Shown here: positions 25,257-33,700 of the stretch, in pieces
Layout: each line of letters opens with the position of its first letter
Numbering within the stretch: the stretch's first letter is position 1
Source: Roseiarcus sp963774195
Lineage (GTDB): Bacteria; Pseudomonadota; Alphaproteobacteria; Rhizobiales; Beijerinckiaceae
Assembly: GCA_963774195.1 (NCBI GenBank)
Contig: CAVZDY010000003.1
Coordinates: 248,001-312,000, forward strand
Direction of reading: 5' to 3'
Length of the DNA: 64,000 nucleotides
Notes under the pieces: generated by a model
Database searches by the model: none
Told to the model about the DNA's origin: nothing
Seen by the model: the letters and a program-made list of their open reading frames with translations, nothing else
Translations under genes and position numbers: made by a program

Positions 25257-26481
25257 TCAGGCCGCCGAGACGCGCAGCGGCAGCGCCTTGAGGCTGCGCA
25301 GGTTGTTGTTCAGGCGACGAGCCGGTTCGCCGTCGAGTTCGAGCGCGCCGATAAGCCGCGCGGCGGCGATGAGAACGGCTTCGCCCTCGAGCCGCGCGAT
25401 CATCTGGCCGATGCAGGCGTGAATACCGGTCCCTAGCGCAAGATGGCCGAGCGTGGAGCGCGTGAGATCGAACTCGTCGGGACGCTCCCAGAAGTCGGGA
25501 TCGCGATTGGCCGAGGCGAGGATCATCAGGATCTTTCGATCCTCGTCGACTTCGCACGCCGTCGATCTCCACCGGCCGCGTCGTCTGGCGGCAAACATTC
25601 TGGATCGGCGTTTCGAGTCGCATCGCGTCCTCGAGCGCAAAGCGCGCACGGGTTGGATCGGCCCGCAGCAACGCCCATTGGGTTGGATCCTTGGCGAGGT
25701 ACCAGAGCGCCGCCGAAATCGCGCTGCTCGTCGTGTCGAGGCCGCCGCGCAGGAACGAGCGAACCAAGAACGGCGCAATGCGCGGGTCGATCTCGCCCGC
25801 GTCGGCCGCCTGATAGATCTTGTCGCCGAAGCCGTTCGGCAGCATCGCCTCGCGCTTCATGCTCGCCTCGTACCAGCCGGCGATCTTGTCGGCCTCGCGC
25901 TGGGTCGCTTCGTAACGCGCGTTGCGCGGCCCCTGGCCGTCGAAATTCAAAGCGCCTAGCAGGAAGAGGTTTTCGCGCCGCTCGGGGGACCATCGCAAGC
26001 CAAGCGCGTCGGGGAACATTTTCGCCACAAAGCATTCCGCGAGATCATCGACGCCGTCGAATCGCTGCCGCTCGACCAGTTGAGCGATCAACCGCTCGGC
26101 CTCGCGCGTGAAGTCCTCCCGCCACTGCCTGATCAAAGCCGGCGAGAGGATGCGCTGCAGCGCTGTGCGCACCGTCGTGTGATCGGGCGGATCAACCTCG
26201 ACGATCGGGCTAGCCGGACGCCAGGCGTCGGGACGTCGAATGTCGGCCAAGCCGGACCCGCCGGTCGACGAGAAGGTTCGCCAGTCCTTGAGCGCTTCCG
26301 CGATGTCGCGATGCCGCCCCATGACGTGGACGTCGTAACGGGAGAGATACGCGACGGAGCCGGCGGACCGCACCGCCTTGTGCATCTCGAACGGCGATTC
26401 GAGCGCATCGTCTGCGTAAGGATCCACGTCAATGGCGGCCGGCTGTCGAGCCGGGGAGGAGTCAGCGTCCGGTGTCGTCAC
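25257..26481 (-). pseudogene. cytochrome P450 (CYP199-like), interrupted by a one-base frameshift
   Basis: Two frames together give a full P450 of about 407 residues. The first runs from GTG 26481 (AAGGA upstream; TTG 26499 possible) to about 25555. The second runs from 25553 to the TGA at 25257. One extra base near 25554 separates VEIDGV from EVDEDRKILMILASANRDP. Marks are DPPDHT, the oxygen-activation helix GGLDTTSS, LTRSTLGHLALGTGIHACIG with the haem Cys codon at 25413-25415, and the tail RRLNNNLRSLKALPL, closest to CYP199A aromatic-acid demethylases. Two key positions differ from the norm: the ExxR Glu is Asp (DAMR, 25627-25629), and the Phe of the haem loop is Leu (25434-25436). Real decay and sequencing error are both possible. 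Confidence 0.85.
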
Positions 26482-26506
26482 ACGCCAATCCTTGTCCAAG
26501 TGAGAA

Positions 26507-26528
26507 ATACAATACGACCGTATCGGAT
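26507..26528. promoter_or_regulatory. possible operator upstream of the P450 gene
   Basis: ATACAATACGACCGTATCGG includes ATACG-AC-CGTAT at 26512-26523. It shares the CGTAT/ATACG half-sites and the CAATACG block with the pair at 19158 and 19330 and lies 31-42 bases before the GTG start, but the half-sites are spaced differently. Weak on its own; suggestive in context. Confidence 0.4.
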
Positions 26529-26678
26529 TATGGATAAAGAAAGCCGCTCCGCTCTGTCAATGCGGCAGCGCCATGGTCGGTAAAGCGCCGGCTATCCCAA
26601 CGCAGTCAGCGCGGCGCGCTCGCGGCGCGTCGACGGCTGTTGAGGACCCGCAGAGCGGCGTTTGGTTCAGGCAGCTAG

Positions 26679-27014
26679 CTATGGGAGCGACTGCAGCCGG
26701 TCTGGCCGCTTCACCTCAATCTCGACGAACGCCATCGGCCGGTCGGAGCCGTTCATCACGTCATGCGTGACTCCCGCGGGGCGCATGTAGCTGTGCCCGG
26801 CCGGAAAGGTCGCTTCGGTCACCTTTTCTCCGTCGTGGATGCGCATCGTGGCGTCAGTCAGCAGCACGACGAAGTAGGGCCAGCCATGCTGATGCCAGCC
26901 CGTGACGGCGCCCGGGGCGAAATCCCAGCGCGTGATCCGGACCGTCTCGTCGTCTTGCAGCACCGTCGGCGAAGCCGGAACATCGCACTGGAACGCCACA
27001 TCGTCCTCCTTCAT
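26679..27014 (-). CDS. small cupin-domain protein
   Basis: 111 residues from the ATG at 27014. It is one cupin barrel with motif 1 GWHQHGWPYFVVLLTDATMRI (given in part; metal His pair HQH) and motif 2 FPAGHSYMRPAGVTHDV. Single cupins of this size are either small-molecule-binding proteins or metal enzymes; the function is not readable. It is transcribed toward the P450 gene on the same strand, about 200 bases upstream of it, and may belong to the same catabolic block. Confidence 0.8.
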   Translation of the reverse strand: MKEDDVAFQCDVPASPTVLQDDETVRITRWDFAPGAVTGWHQHGWPYFVVLLTDATMRIHDGEKVTEATFPAGHSYMRPAGVTHDVMNGSDRPMAFVEIEVKRPDRLQSLP

Positions 27015-27435
27015 CGAACTCGAAAGCCGTTCGGTCGGGCTCCTCGCCCACCCCAGGGATTGGGTCCTGATATCAGCTCGTGACCTGTGTGAAAACCGCA
27101 TTGTCGAACGTGTGTGAGACATCACGGCGTCGACGGATTCATACCACCCTTGTCCTGATTGAACCCGCAGGCATCCTCACGTTTGCCATGAACGCGATAC
27201 GGCGCGGCGATTCTGTTTCGTTGTATTTGTCATATTGTGGCCGGATCAGCGTGCTTAGCCTCGCAAACCACGCGGCTGCGCTCCTTGAGCAGCGCTGAGA
27301 TTGAGGTGGCCGGCGGCGCCAGGGCAGGCCGCCCAATCGAGGCCGCGCCGAACACTTACGAGAGATGCGATCTGTGCGAGGGGATAGGTCGCGCAGAAGC
27401 CCAGAACGCAGCGGTGATCATCGTTGGGAAACGAG
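27015..27435. other. divergent intergenic region, cupin / MOSC fusion
   Basis: 421 bases without a convincing gene. AT-rich patches at 27205-27240 (TTTCGTTGTATTTGTCATATTG) could be promoter elements. No clear terminator or operator. Confidence 0.4.
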
Positions 27436-29193
27436 ATGGGACGCTTGCTTTCCGTCAATGTGGGCCTGCCTCGCGATGTGGCCTGGCAAGGCAGGACGGT
27501 CCGTACCGGCATTTGGAAAGCGCCGGTCAAGGGCCCGCGCATGGTGCGCCGGCTCAACATCGACGGCGACGGACAAGGCGACTTGGCCGGTCATGGCGGC
27601 GAACGCCGAGCGATCCTCGTCTATCAGATGGATTCCTATCGGTATTGGCAGAGCCAATTGCGACGCAACGACTTCACATACGGGCAGTTCGGGGAGAATT
27701 TCACCGTCGACGACTTGCCGGACGCAGAGGTGCGCATCGGAGACCGTTACAAGATCGGCGGCGCTGTGTTCGAGGTGACGCAGCCGCGTGTGACCTGTTA
27801 CCGGCTGGGCATCCGAATGAACGAGCCGGAAATGGCGGCGCTGCTGGTCAAGCACGGTAGACCGGGGTTCTATTTCCGTGTGCTTGAGGAAGGAGACGTG
27901 GAGGCCGGCGACGAGATCACGCGGATCGCGTCCGGCCCCGAGGACATGAGCGTGTCGCAGATCGACGCGCTGCTTTACCTGCCCGGTCACCCCCGCGATC
28001 AACTGGAACGCGCGTTGCGCATCCCGGCGCTGAGCTCCGGCTGGCGTCTTGCTTTCGAAGATCTGCTCGCGCAGGACCGCAAGGACGGTGCGACGACAGG
28101 AAACGCGGGGCTCGGCGGAGCGTCTGATCCGGCTCCAGCGTGGCGTGGGTTCCGCCCGTTTCGCGTATCACGCAAGGTGCGCGAGAGCAGCGACGTGACG
28201 TCGTTGATGCTCGAGGCCACGGACGGAAAGCCGTTGGCCGCCGCTCTCCCCGGGCAATTTGTCGTGCTGCGGCTCGGCTCGACATCCGCGCCAGCGCTGA
28301 TGCGGAGCTATTCGCTGTCGGGGGAGCCGCGGGCCTCGTACTATCGCGTCAGCATCAAGCGAGAATCCCACGGCGCGGCCAGCGCATACGTCGACGACGA
28401 GCTACAGGTCGGCGACATCGTACACGCCAGCGCAGCGCGCGGCAGCTTCACGCTACGGCCGGGCGACACGCCTGTTGTTTTGTTGAGCGCCGGGATCGGG
28501 GTGACGCCGGTTCTCGCGATGCTGCACGCGCTGGCCGCCGACGCGTCGACGAGGGACATCTGGTGGCTCTACGGCGCTCGCAACGGCGGCGAACACCCGT
28601 TTGCTGAGGAGACGCGTAGACTGCTCGCGGCGCTTCCCAACCACCATAGCCACATCTGCTACAGCTCACCCGGTCCCGACGATCGACCCGATGCCTTCGA
28701 CGCCCGTGGGCGCCTGAACATGCAGGCGCTTCAGGAGCTCGACCTACCGCGCGGCGCCGATTTCTATATTTGCGGACCATCGACCTTCATGAGCGATTTG
28801 ACGGAGGGCCTTGCAGCGTGTGGCGTCGCGCCGGATCACATCCGCACCGAGCTGTTCGGGGCCGGTCCATCGACTACGCCGGGCATTGCTGCCTCGCCGC
28901 GCCGGCCGCCGCATTTGCCGGCAGGTCCTCTCGGCTCAGGGCCGATGATTTCGTTCGCCCGCACCGGCCTCAATGTCCGCTGGGGTCAAACGTTCGGCAG
29001 CTTGCTCGAGCTGGCCGAGGCTTGCGACGTGCCGGTGCGGTGGTCGTGTCGAACGGGGGTGTGCCACACCTGCGAGGCTGGGCTGGTGGCAGGAAAGATC
29101 GGCTACCGCCCAGACCCGGTCGAGGCTCCGTCGGACGGTAATCTGCTGATCTGCTGCTCACAACCCGAAGGCGATGTCGTGCTTGATTTGTGA
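27436..29193 (+). CDS. MOSC / FAD-NAD(P) reductase / 2Fe-2S ferredoxin fusion protein
   Basis: 585 residues from the ATG at 27436 (GGGAAACGAG upstream). Order of domains: a MOSC domain (about 1-200; GDLAGHGGERRAILVYQ and the Cys in QPRVTCYRLGIRM that may bind a molybdenum cofactor or carry persulfide), and an FNR-like FAD domain (about 235-345; RSYSLSG binds FAD). Next come an NAD(P) domain (about 350-460; LLSAGIGVTPVLAM and FYICGPSTFM) and a plant-type ferredoxin (about 495-585; CRTGVCHTC with a later Cys in LLICCSQ). It passes electrons from NAD(P)H through FAD to the 2Fe-2S centre. It is a plausible, unproven electron donor for the nearby P450, which otherwise has no redox partner here. 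Confidence 0.9.
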   Translation: MGRLLSVNVGLPRDVAWQGRTVRTGIWKAPVKGPRMVRRLNIDGDGQGDLAGHGGERRAILVYQMDSYRYWQSQLRRNDFTYGQFGENFTVDDLPDAEVRIGDRYKIGGAVFEVTQPRVTCYRLGIRMNEPEMAALLVKHGRPGFYFRVLEEGDVEAGDEITRIASGPEDMSVSQIDALLYLPGHPRDQLERALRIPALSSGWRLAFEDLLAQDRKDGATTGNAGLGGASDPAPAWRGFRPFRVSRKVRESSDVTSLMLEATDGKPLAAALPGQFVVLRLGSTSAPALMRSYSLSGEPRASYYRVSIKRESHGAASAYVDDELQVGDIVHASAARGSFTLRPGDTPVVLLSAGIGVTPVLAMLHALAADASTRDIWWLYGARNGGEHPFAEETRRLLAALPNHHSHICYSSPGPDDRPDAFDARGRLNMQALQELDLPRGADFYICGPSTFMSDLTEGLAACGVAPDHIRTELFGAGPSTTPGIAASPRRPPHLPAGPLGSGPMISFARTGLNVRWGQTFGSLLELAEACDVPVRWSCRTGVCHTCEAGLVAGKIGYRPDPVEAPSDGNLLICCSQPEGDVVLDL

Positions 29194-29216
29194 CGGCATG
29201 CGCCGCTGAATTCAAT

Positions 29217-29560
29217 TTATCGAGTTGCAGGAATAAATCCCGGTTGGCCGGTCTCCACCACCGCGTTGAATCTGATCCTCGTGGTGATGCGGTCGCGAAT
29301 CTCTCGCATGGCGTCTTCAGGTAGGGCCGAAATGGCAAAGCTCTCTCGGATGCGCCGAGGTTTGGTTGATGTGGTCAGGAAAAGTGCAGCCGCGCTGCAC
29401 GGCCCAGGCGAGCGCGACTTGAGCAGGCGTCTTGTGCACGCGCTGTGCGATGCTTGTAATCACCGAGCCGTCCAGCGCGTTCGGATTCATGCCGTACCCC
29501 AGCGCGGCAAACGCCTGCAGCACAATGCCATGCTACCGACAGAAATCGAGCAGCTATGGA
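29217..29560 (-). pseudogene. aldo-keto reductase, C-terminal remnant
   Basis: The minus strand encodes AFAALGYGMNPNALDGSVIT then SIAQRVHKTPAQVALAWAVQ. After a shift of frame it reads SFAISALPEDAMREIRDRIT and GQPGFIPATR with a stop at 29217. This matches the last 115 or so residues of the intact enzyme at 30485-31432. Upstream, LLDFCR is flanked by in-frame stops, and the N-terminal two thirds are missing. It is an inverted, decayed partial duplicate of the neighbouring gene. Confidence 0.85.
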
Positions 29561-29575
29561 ATGGGCTTTCGCGCC

Positions 29576-30355
29576 ATGAACGGCTTACCCGATATCCTCA
29601 CGTATGACCTCGACGTCGTGTTCTGCGGGCTTAACCCCGGCCTTCACGCCGCGGCGGTCGGCCACCACTTTGTCGGCCGTGGCAACCGCTTCTGGCAGGT
29701 GCTCTTCAGGTCGGGATTTACGCCCTGGCTGTTCGACCCGGCCGACGACCGGTTGCTGCTCAACGAAGGCTGTGGGCTGACGACAGTCGTTGCGCGCCCC
29801 ACAGCCTGCGCCGACGAGATTTCAGTCGGTGAATTCACCGCAGCATCGGCCGCGCTCAAGTCGAAAATCGAGATGTACAAACCACGCTTTGTGGCGTTCT
29901 TGGGCAAATTGGCCTACAGCGCCATCGTCGACCGATCGACCGTCGAGTGGAGCCGGCAAACCGAACAGTTTGGCGGCGCGGGCGTTTGGGTCCTTCCCAA
30001 TCCGAGCGGACGCAACCGCGGCTTCTCACTCGACGAACTTGTCCTCGCTTATCGCGAACTCAAACTCGCTGCCTGCACCGAACCGAAACTCAGATCGAAG
30101 GATTCTGGCTTAATGGAGAATGCGCGCGCCGCCTTTCGTGTGCGCGGGTCTTCGCGCGCGTCACATCCATCTCGATCGCCAAAAGGCAGGGTCACAATTT
30201 TCTCCATATCCTCTCGGCGAACCCGGATAGGCGCCCTTGCAATCCCTCGCGGTCTGGCCGACCTAAGAGGACGGCGAGCGCAGTTCCATTCAATCCCCGT
30301 CAAGCGACGCGCGCGTCAACACCTACCGCTGCTCTCGATGAAAACCGCGAAATGA
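29576..30355 (+). CDS. mug: G/U mismatch-specific DNA glycosylase (Mug/TDG family) with C-terminal extension
   Basis: Residues 1-167 form a complete Mug domain: VVFCGLNPGLHAAAVGHHF with catalytic Asn20, GRGNRFWQVLFRSGF, and the minor-groove loop LPNPSGRNR at 140-147. Mug removes uracil or ethenocytosine opposite guanine. E. coli Mug ends at about this point, but here the frame continues for 92 Arg/Ser-rich residues without any domain I know. These may be translation into formerly non-coding DNA after loss of a stop. The ATG at 29576 fits the Mug N-terminus; its upstream DNA overlaps the edge of the AKR remnant. A second glycosylase gene (AAG) lies 1.6 kb downstream. Confidence 0.87.
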   Translation: MNGLPDILTYDLDVVFCGLNPGLHAAAVGHHFVGRGNRFWQVLFRSGFTPWLFDPADDRLLLNEGCGLTTVVARPTACADEISVGEFTAASAALKSKIEMYKPRFVAFLGKLAYSAIVDRSTVEWSRQTEQFGGAGVWVLPNPSGRNRGFSLDELVLAYRELKLAACTEPKLRSKDSGLMENARAAFRVRGSSRASHPSRSPKGRVTIFSISSRRTRIGALAIPRGLADLRGRRAQFHSIPVKRRARQHLPLLSMKTAK

Positions 30356-30484
30356 CATCGCATGCGGCCTAGGCCGCCGGAGAGGCTCCAACCGGTCTGG
30401 TCACCCGAATGCGTGCACTCAGATGCGCGCGCTGCGTCGAACCCGTCCCCCGCTTGTGCGGCGGCTGTCCTCGAGCAAAGGAGT

Positions 30485-31432
30485 ATGAGCATGCCAAGCC
30501 CCGACACGCTCCGCTATACGAGGATTCCTCTCGCCCATGGGTCTGGCGCCATCCCCGCCGTCGGGTTTGGCACGCTGATCCCCGATCTGCTTGCGACCAA
30601 ACAGGCCACGAAGACCGCATTGGAGGTGGGATTTCGACACCTCGATTGTGCAGAGCGCTACCGCAATGAAGACGCGGTCGGCGAGGCGATGCAGGCAGCG
30701 CTTAAAGCCGGGACGCTTCAGCGCGCGGATCTGTTCGTCACCACGAAGCTGTGGAACAGCAATCATCGTCCTGAGCGGGTGAGGCCCGCCTTTGACGCCA
30801 GCCGCCGGCGACTGCAAATCGACTATGTCGATTGCTATCTCATTCATACGCCTTTTGCCTTTCAACCCGGTGACGAGCAGGACCCGAGGGACGAGCGCGG
30901 TCAGGTCATCTATGATTCCGGGGTGACGCTGGTTGAGACGTGGCACGCGCTTGAGCGTCTCGTCGACGACGGTCACTGCAAGGCGATTGGGCTATCCGAC
31001 GTTACTTTGGAGAAATTGCAGGAGATCGTTGTGGCTGCGCGGATCAAGCCTGCCGTCGTGCAAGTCGAATCCCATCCGTATCTCCCTGAATGGGACCTGC
31101 TCGACTTCTGTCGGGAGGAGGGAATTGTCCTGCTGGCGTTTGCAGCGTTGGGACACGGCATGAGTCCGAAAGTGCTGGATGACCCGGTGATCACAAGCAT
31201 TGCACAGCGCGTCCACAAGACGCCTGCTCAGGTCGCGCTCGCCTGGGCCGTGCAACGCGGCACGGCCTTCCTGACCACCTCGACCACACCTCGCCGCATC
31301 GAGGAGAACTTTGACATTGCGACCCTGCCTGAAGACGCCATGCGCGAGATGCGGGACGGTATAAAGACGAACGTCCGGTTCAACACGGTGGTGGGGACGG
31401 GCGTGCCTGGTTTTATTCCCAGAGTTCAGTGA
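30485..31432 (+). CDS. aldo-keto reductase
   Basis: 315 residues, starting at the ATG at 30485 behind AAAGGAGT. The AKR catalytic tetrad is present: D54 and Y59 in HLDCAERY, K88 in TTKLWN and H121 in YLIHTPF. The NADPH-binding end is recognisable (TTSTTPRRIEENFDI), although the usual Pro-Lys-Ser is changed to Thr-Thr-Ser-Thr. These cytoplasmic enzymes reduce aldehydes and ketones. A decayed copy of its C-terminal third lies inverted 0.9 kb upstream. The substrate is unknown. Confidence 0.9.
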   Translation: MSMPSPDTLRYTRIPLAHGSGAIPAVGFGTLIPDLLATKQATKTALEVGFRHLDCAERYRNEDAVGEAMQAALKAGTLQRADLFVTTKLWNSNHRPERVRPAFDASRRRLQIDYVDCYLIHTPFAFQPGDEQDPRDERGQVIYDSGVTLVETWHALERLVDDGHCKAIGLSDVTLEKLQEIVVAARIKPAVVQVESHPYLPEWDLLDFCREEGIVLLAFAALGHGMSPKVLDDPVITSIAQRVHKTPAQVALAWAVQRGTAFLTTSTTPRRIEENFDIATLPEDAMREMRDGIKTNVRFNTVVGTGVPGFIPRVQ

Positions 31433-31550
31433 TCGCGAGACCATAGAGCCGACGCGCCCGTTTCTCGCGAGCGTATAGCGGCGCGGTAGGCCAGCCTAGC
31501 CTTGACCGACGCGACGCGTTTGGCGAAGCAAGAGAAACGGGAGCGGCAGC

Positions 31551-31931
31551 ATGGTTGAGAATGAAATCCGAGAGGCGCTCAATCGCCACTGGACCGCATC
31601 TGACGCAAATGACTTCGACGTTGAGCACGACATATACCGAGAGGACGCCGTGCTCGAGTACCCGCAATCGGGCGAGCGCATCAGGGGCCGCCACAACATC
31701 GAGGCATCGCGCGTCGCGCAGCCGCAATCGAAGCGCTTCAGGGTGCGCCGCATCATCGGCAACGGCGACCTCTGGGTCACCGAATTCACACTCTCGTACG
31801 ACGGCCGACCGTCCTACACGGTGAGCGTCATGGAGTTCCTCGATGGCAAGGTGGCCCGAGAGACCCAATATTTTGGCGACCCATTCGAGCCCGGACCTTC
31901 GCGCGCCCATTTGGTAGAACGAATGGAATGA
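31551..31931 (+). CDS. SnoaL-like / NTF2-fold protein
   Basis: 126 residues with the NTF2-like pattern: an N-terminal helix, DFDVEHDIYREDAVLEYPQSGERI, and a C-terminal sheet ending METFLDGKV-like MEFLDGKVARETQYFGDPF. Members are small cone-shaped proteins that act as isomerases, hydrolases or binding proteins. The function is not assigned here. Its stop overlaps the start of the AAG glycosylase gene by 4 bases (ATGA), so the two are translationally coupled. Confidence 0.83.
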   Translation: MVENEIREALNRHWTASDANDFDVEHDIYREDAVLEYPQSGERIRGRHNIEASRVAQPQSKRFRVRRIIGNGDLWVTEFTLSYDGRPSYTVSVMEFLDGKVARETQYFGDPFEPGPSRAHLVERME

Positions 31932-32542
31932 ATTCGGCGCCGTGCTCATGCGCCCGCGTGCTCGAGCGGGCAGAGATGCCTGTCGATACGACGCAGCTCG
32001 CTCGTTTTCTCATCGGCAAAATGCTCTGGCGGGAAGTAGCCGAAGGCGTTGCGGGCGGGCGCATCGTCGAGACCGAGGCCTATGACATCGGTGATCCCGC
32101 AGGTCATGCCTATCGCGGCATGACCCCGCGCAATCGAGCGCTTTTCCTCGAGCGCGGGCACGCGTACGTCTATCTCGCCTATGGCGTCTCGTTCATGCTG
32201 AATGTCTCGAGCGAGATGCTCGGCGTGGGCGCTGGCGTCTTGATCAGGGCGATCGAGCCCACCGATGGCGTTACGATCATGGAGCGAAGCCGCGGCGTGG
32301 AGCGGGTGCGAGACCTGGCGCGGGGACCGGGACGGCTGTGCGCAGCCTTGGGGATTGATCGCCGGCTGGACGGGGTCGACCTCTGTCAGGCCGGTCCGCT
32401 GTGGCTCGGGTCTGACGGTCGAGCAGCCGGCGAAATCGGGCAGGGCAAACGGATCGGCATTACGCGCGCAGCCGACAGCCTGCTGCGTTTCTATGTTCGC
32501 GGCAATCGGTTCGTCAGCGGTCCGCAGGCGCTCAATGGATGA
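31928..32542 (+). CDS. 3-methyladenine DNA glycosylase (AAG/MPG family)
   Basis: 204 residues with AAG family marks: IVETEAYDIGDPAGHAYRGM (the catalytic Glu lies in VETEAY), TPRNRALFLERGHAYVYLAYG and GPGRLCAALGIDR. It flips out and excises alkylated purines or hypoxanthine as the first step of base excision repair. Start at 31928 is coupled to the upstream SnoaL-like gene; an ATG at 31976 would also give a complete domain. Together with mug it forms a loose DNA-repair neighbourhood. Confidence 0.9.
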   Translation: MNSAPCSCARVLERAEMPVDTTQLARFLIGKMLWREVAEGVAGGRIVETEAYDIGDPAGHAYRGMTPRNRALFLERGHAYVYLAYGVSFMLNVSSEMLGVGAGVLIRAIEPTDGVTIMERSRGVERVRDLARGPGRLCAALGIDRRLDGVDLCQAGPLWLGSDGRAAGEIGQGKRIGITRAADSLLRFYVRGNRFVSGPQALNG

Positions 32543-32667
32543 GCGAAGGCGGCGCCCCGCGCTTGCGGCGATCGCAATATGGTAACGAGGATCGTCTGCG
32601 AGATGAGCCTGGACAAACGGCGGGCGCGCTCCCAAAACCGGCGCGAAAGCGATAAGTACGATTTGTA

Positions 32668-33642
32668 ATGGCCCAGGACCGCAAACGTTCCCGCAACCTG
32701 CCGCCGTTGGTGGCCCTGCGCGCGTTCGAGGCGGTCGGGTCGACTGGCAGCATGCGCGCCGCCGCCGAGACGCTCGCGGTCAGTCCGACCGTGATTTCGC
32801 GCCATCTCGACAATCTCGAGAAGCGCCTGGGGGTGGCGCTGATTGCGCCGAAAGGCCGCTCCGTCACGCTGACCGAGGCGGGGGCCCGCTTCCATGCCGA
32901 AGTGGCGCGCGCCTTTGATCTCATCGACGCTGCAACCGAGCAGTTGGTCAAGCCCGCGCGCAAGCCGTTGCGGCTCTGGTGTTGGCCGGGCCTCGCGGTG
33001 ATGCGCCTCCTGCCGCGTCTGCCGGAGCTCGAAGCGCGTCTGCCTGGCCACGCCGTCCATTTCCATCCGACCCTCGCGCGGCCGGACATCCTCCATGGCG
33101 AGGCCGATGCGGAGATTTTCTATCGGACGACCGAGGAGCCGCCGCGCGCCGGCGTCGTCGAAATCGAGCTGGCGCGGCCGCGCGTGATGCCGGTCGCCAG
33201 CCCGGCGCTAGTCGGCCGCCACATGCGGCCGCCGGACGATCTCGAACTGCTGTTCGAGCTGCCGTGGATCCACGAACTCTCCGGCGACGAATGGCGGACG
33301 TGGCTGCTGGCCGCTGGCCTGACGATCGACGCGCGAGCGCAGGAGCGGCTCGAGGGCGTCCGACTTTGGCATGCGCATCTCGCCATCGGCGCCGCTCAAC
33401 TCGGGCAGGGCGTAGCGCTCGCCAATGAACTCCTGGTCGAGCGCGATCTTGCCGAGGGGCGATTGATCGAGATCGGCAAGACCGACGTTCGGCTCGGCTC
33501 CTACGTGCTGGCGATGCGCGCTGAGGCACAGGAGGAGGCGCCGATGCGCGCGCTCGCCGACTGGTTGCGGCAGGCGACGCGCCTGAACCCTGCCACGACG
33601 CCGAAACGATTGCCAAAAAGGCAACTGTCGGATGCAAACTAA
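32668..33642 (+). CDS. LysR-family transcriptional regulator (GcvA-like)
   Basis: 324 residues. The N-terminal winged helix (LVALRAFEAVGSTGSMRAAA, SPTVISRHLDNLEKRLGVAL) is followed by the effector-binding domain, whose order and WIHELSGDEWRTWL segment resemble the GcvA/amino-acid branch. It lies 58 bases before gabT on the same strand, which suggests it controls the GABA genes, perhaps responding to GABA or a related amine. Confidence 0.88.
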   Translation: MAQDRKRSRNLPPLVALRAFEAVGSTGSMRAAAETLAVSPTVISRHLDNLEKRLGVALIAPKGRSVTLTEAGARFHAEVARAFDLIDAATEQLVKPARKPLRLWCWPGLAVMRLLPRLPELEARLPGHAVHFHPTLARPDILHGEADAEIFYRTTEEPPRAGVVEIELARPRVMPVASPALVGRHMRPPDDLELLFELPWIHELSGDEWRTWLLAAGLTIDARAQERLEGVRLWHAHLAIGAAQLGQGVALANELLVERDLAEGRLIEIGKTDVRLGSYVLAMRAEAQEEAPMRALADWLRQATRLNPATTPKRLPKRQLSDAN

Positions 33643-33700
33643 CTGATTGTGGTCGGCGGCTGCGCGCGCATGCTCCCGCGCAGCAATCCGAGGAGCTGAC

